Shown here in pieces: positions 32,151-33,048 of a stretch of DNA of 33,048 nt. The translations under genes were made by a program, and so were the position numbers. Source of the DNA: Chloroflexota bacterium (lineage in GTDB: Bacteria; Chloroflexota; Anaerolineae; Aggregatilineales; Phototrophicaceae); assembly GCA_028875245.1 (NCBI GenBank), contig JAPPEU010000036.1:1-33048 (forward strand). The letters are read 5' to 3'. Within the stretch, counting starts at the first letter, position 1; every line of letters starts with the position of its first letter. The notes under the pieces were generated by a model, which did no database searches, was not told the origin of the DNA, and worked only from the letters and a program-made list of their open reading frames with translations.

Positions 32151-32405
32151 TTAAATGATGTCAATCAAGAGCTGCCGCAATTCCGAGATTTCGCTGAGCG
32201 TCGTATTGTGCAGATGCAGCATGAGAGCGCCCAGCAGACCGCTTATTGTCGTAAACAGAGCGATGTACAGCCACAGTATCGCGCGGTGCAGTTCCGCCTT
32301 GGTCGCGGCATGTTGGGAGCGCTCTTCCAGCGTGGCGATGCGCTCCTGTGCTGGTCTGGCATTGTCCGCTGTCAGACCTTTATCGTTGGCATTCACCGCT
32401 TCCAT
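32151..32405 (-). CDS. Small coiled-coil/single-membrane-helix protein
   Basis: The 84-residue protein has a charged N-terminus, a heptad-like stretch ERIATLEERSQHAATKAELH (21-40) and one hydrophobic helix (about 43-65) ending before a short polar tail. The layout recalls small bacterial membrane proteins with a coiled coil preceding a C-terminal anchor. ATG 32405 is chosen over TTG 32435 because AAGGGA lies six bases upstream. It converges on the transporter. The function is unknown. Confidence 0.65.
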   Translation of the reverse strand: MEAVNANDKGLTADNARPAQERIATLEERSQHAATKAELHRAILWLYIALFTTISGLLGALMLHLHNTTLSEISELRQLLIDII

Positions 32406-32462
32406 GCGCGTTCCCTTGAAGTTGCCGTCCAACAATAAGATGATAACAGGATAGCGCTTATT

Positions 32463-32574
32463 TCACAGAATCTTGCGGCCCTGGAAATAGAGTACGGGGT
32501 TTTTCGCCTGCCCCGGCGAGACGCCCAGCAAAGCAATCGCCAACAGCGCGATCAGTAGGCAATTTTCCGTTCAT
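32463..32574 (-). pseudogene. Frameshifted secretory leader peptide remnant
   Basis: AAGGAGA lies correctly before an ATG at 32574. The direct frame gives only a 38-residue polar peptide. Removing one base after the third codon instead reads a signal peptide: ENCLLIALLAIALLGVSPGQ, then A, KNPVLYFQGRKIL and a stop. The good ribosome-binding site plus signal-like core suggests a short exported peptide or a decayed secreted-protein gene, interrupted by a real frameshift or a sequencing error. Confidence 0.4.
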
Positions 32575-32712
32575 TGAAGAGTCTCCTTTGAATGGCGGCT
32601 GCGCCAGCATTGCACTGCGCCATCGAGAAAAATCCTTGATGCTTCTCCTAACCGTTCACGGCTTGGCCCCTTATCCTAAGCGCGTCCGACGCGGCAGCGG
32701 AGGAAAGAAAAA

Positions 32713-32736
32713 GGGGCGACTCGTCGAGCCGCCCCC
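32713..32736. repeat. Dispersed palindromic repeat copy
   Basis: GGGGCGACTCGTCGAGCCGC followed by CCCC is a near-perfect palindrome just after the stop of the right-edge gene. It may serve as a terminator-like hairpin there, with an A-rich tract on its left flank (T-rich on the minus strand, the direction in which that gene is transcribed). Confidence 0.6.
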
Positions 32737-32755
32737 GAAATGCGGTCGGTTTGTA

Positions 32756-33048
32756 TCAGCCTTGCAGCTTTCTCATCGCCTCCACTACAGGATTCCAGCG
32801 GTTGGGATTGTGGATCTGCGCCATTTGCTCGGCTTCCGCCAAAGTCATGGGATTGGCATGGCTGCCATGCCCCAGCCCGGCCAATGCCCGCGTCCAGCGA
32901 TTGACATGATCATGACCGTGCGGCTCCGCCTGGTAGCTCAGCAAATCCTGAATCAGGCTGGCCGGCACTTCGTATGGCGGCGGGACAGGCGTATTGGTTG
33001 GCGGCGGCGGCGGGACGGGCGTGTTCGTTGGTGGCGGCGGATTCAACT
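32756..33048 (-). CDS. Exported proline-linker protein, C-terminal fragment
   Basis: The frame is open to the right edge, so the start is outside. It begins with repeats of PPPTNTPVPPP, the Thr/Pro linker common in extracellular Chloroflexota proteins. After YEVP comes a compact module of about 70 residues: SLIQDLLSYQAEPHGHDHV, NRWTRALAGLG, PMTLAEAEQMAQ and NRWNPVVEAMRKL. The paired RW..aL and aEAe..A motifs recall a C-terminal module I have seen on large secreted proteins, often with RTX-like or Ig-like repeats, but I cannot name the family. It probably has a cell-surface or secreted role. Confidence 0.7.
   Translation of the reverse strand, partial: LNPPPPTNTPVPPPPPTNTPVPPPYEVPASLIQDLLSYQAEPHGHDHVNRWTRALAGLGHGSHANPMTLAEAEQMAQIHNPNRWNPVVEAMRKLQG

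Larger units (their letters stand above)
32406..32755. other. Intergenic region (350 bp) with a leader remnant and a palindrome
   Basis: Apart from the secretory-leader remnant (32463-32574) and the repeat (32713-32736), no coding or RNA gene is evident here. Confidence 0.5.

Overview
The window is GC-rich bacterial chromosome, probably from a Chloroflexota member (Anaerolineae, Caldilineae or SAR202-like). This is an inference. It rests on the Thr/Pro-rich linkers of the exported protein at the right edge, four Uma2-type genes, an F420-type luciferase-like oxidoreductase, a DUF433/DUF5615 pair, and dispersed palindromic intergenic repeats. No rRNA, tRNA, CRISPR array, phage or complete insertion sequence is visible. 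Both edges cut genes, and the left edge begins in a run of 15 C that looks like an assembly artefact.

Left region (1-11.0 kb, all minus strand): a truncated DNA methyltransferase, then a tightly packed catabolic series. In transcription order it runs: DUF6092-like small protein, nitroreductase, VOC protein, M20 amidohydrolase, allantoinase-like cyclic amidohydrolase, prolidase-like amidohydrolase, DapA-like aldolase, threonine-synthase-like PLP enzyme, aspartoacylase-like deacylase and M81 (MlrC-like) peptidase. Several genes overlap by 1-4 bases or abut. A perfect TTGACA-17-TATAAT promoter at 11009-11037 faces into the series. The enzyme mix suggests hydrolysis of a cyclic or acylated amino-acid derivative followed by carbon-skeleton cleavage; the substrate is unknown.

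Centre (11.3-19.2 kb): on the plus strand, two Gfo/Idh/MocA oxidoreductases flank an unrecognised TIM-barrel, glycoside-hydrolase-like protein, which suggests a sugar or polyol modification unit. A plus-strand Uma2 gene follows, then a bidirectional terminator, a two-domain exported M16 peptidase and another Uma2 gene (both minus).

Right region (19.3-32.1 kb): a locus resembling reductive pyrimidine (or related cyclic ureide) degradation. Dihydropyrimidinase, beta-ureidopropionase-like nitrilase, class III aminotransferase and CoA-acylating (methyl)malonate-semialdehyde dehydrogenase would take dihydrouracil to acetyl-CoA through beta-alanine and malonate semialdehyde. No PreA/PreT-type dihydropyrimidine dehydrogenase is present. 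An F420-type luciferase-like oxidoreductase sits between the hydrolase genes and is a candidate for the missing reductive step. The aminotransferase is divergent from the dehydrogenase; between them lie a good promoter and two TTGTACAA palindromes. Downstream is a NitT/TauT-type ABC transporter (permease with an extra N-terminal membrane and soluble region, ATPase, second permease) with no separate binding protein, so it may import the substrate. Two tandem Uma2 paralogues and a DUF433x2/DUF5615 putative toxin-antitoxin pair are interleaved in the minus-strand part.

Right edge (32.1-33.0 kb): a small coiled-coil/membrane protein, a frameshifted secretory-leader remnant, and the C-terminus of a proline-linker exported protein. 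At least eight copies of a palindromic repeat (core GTAGGGGCGA...TCGCCC) lie only between genes.
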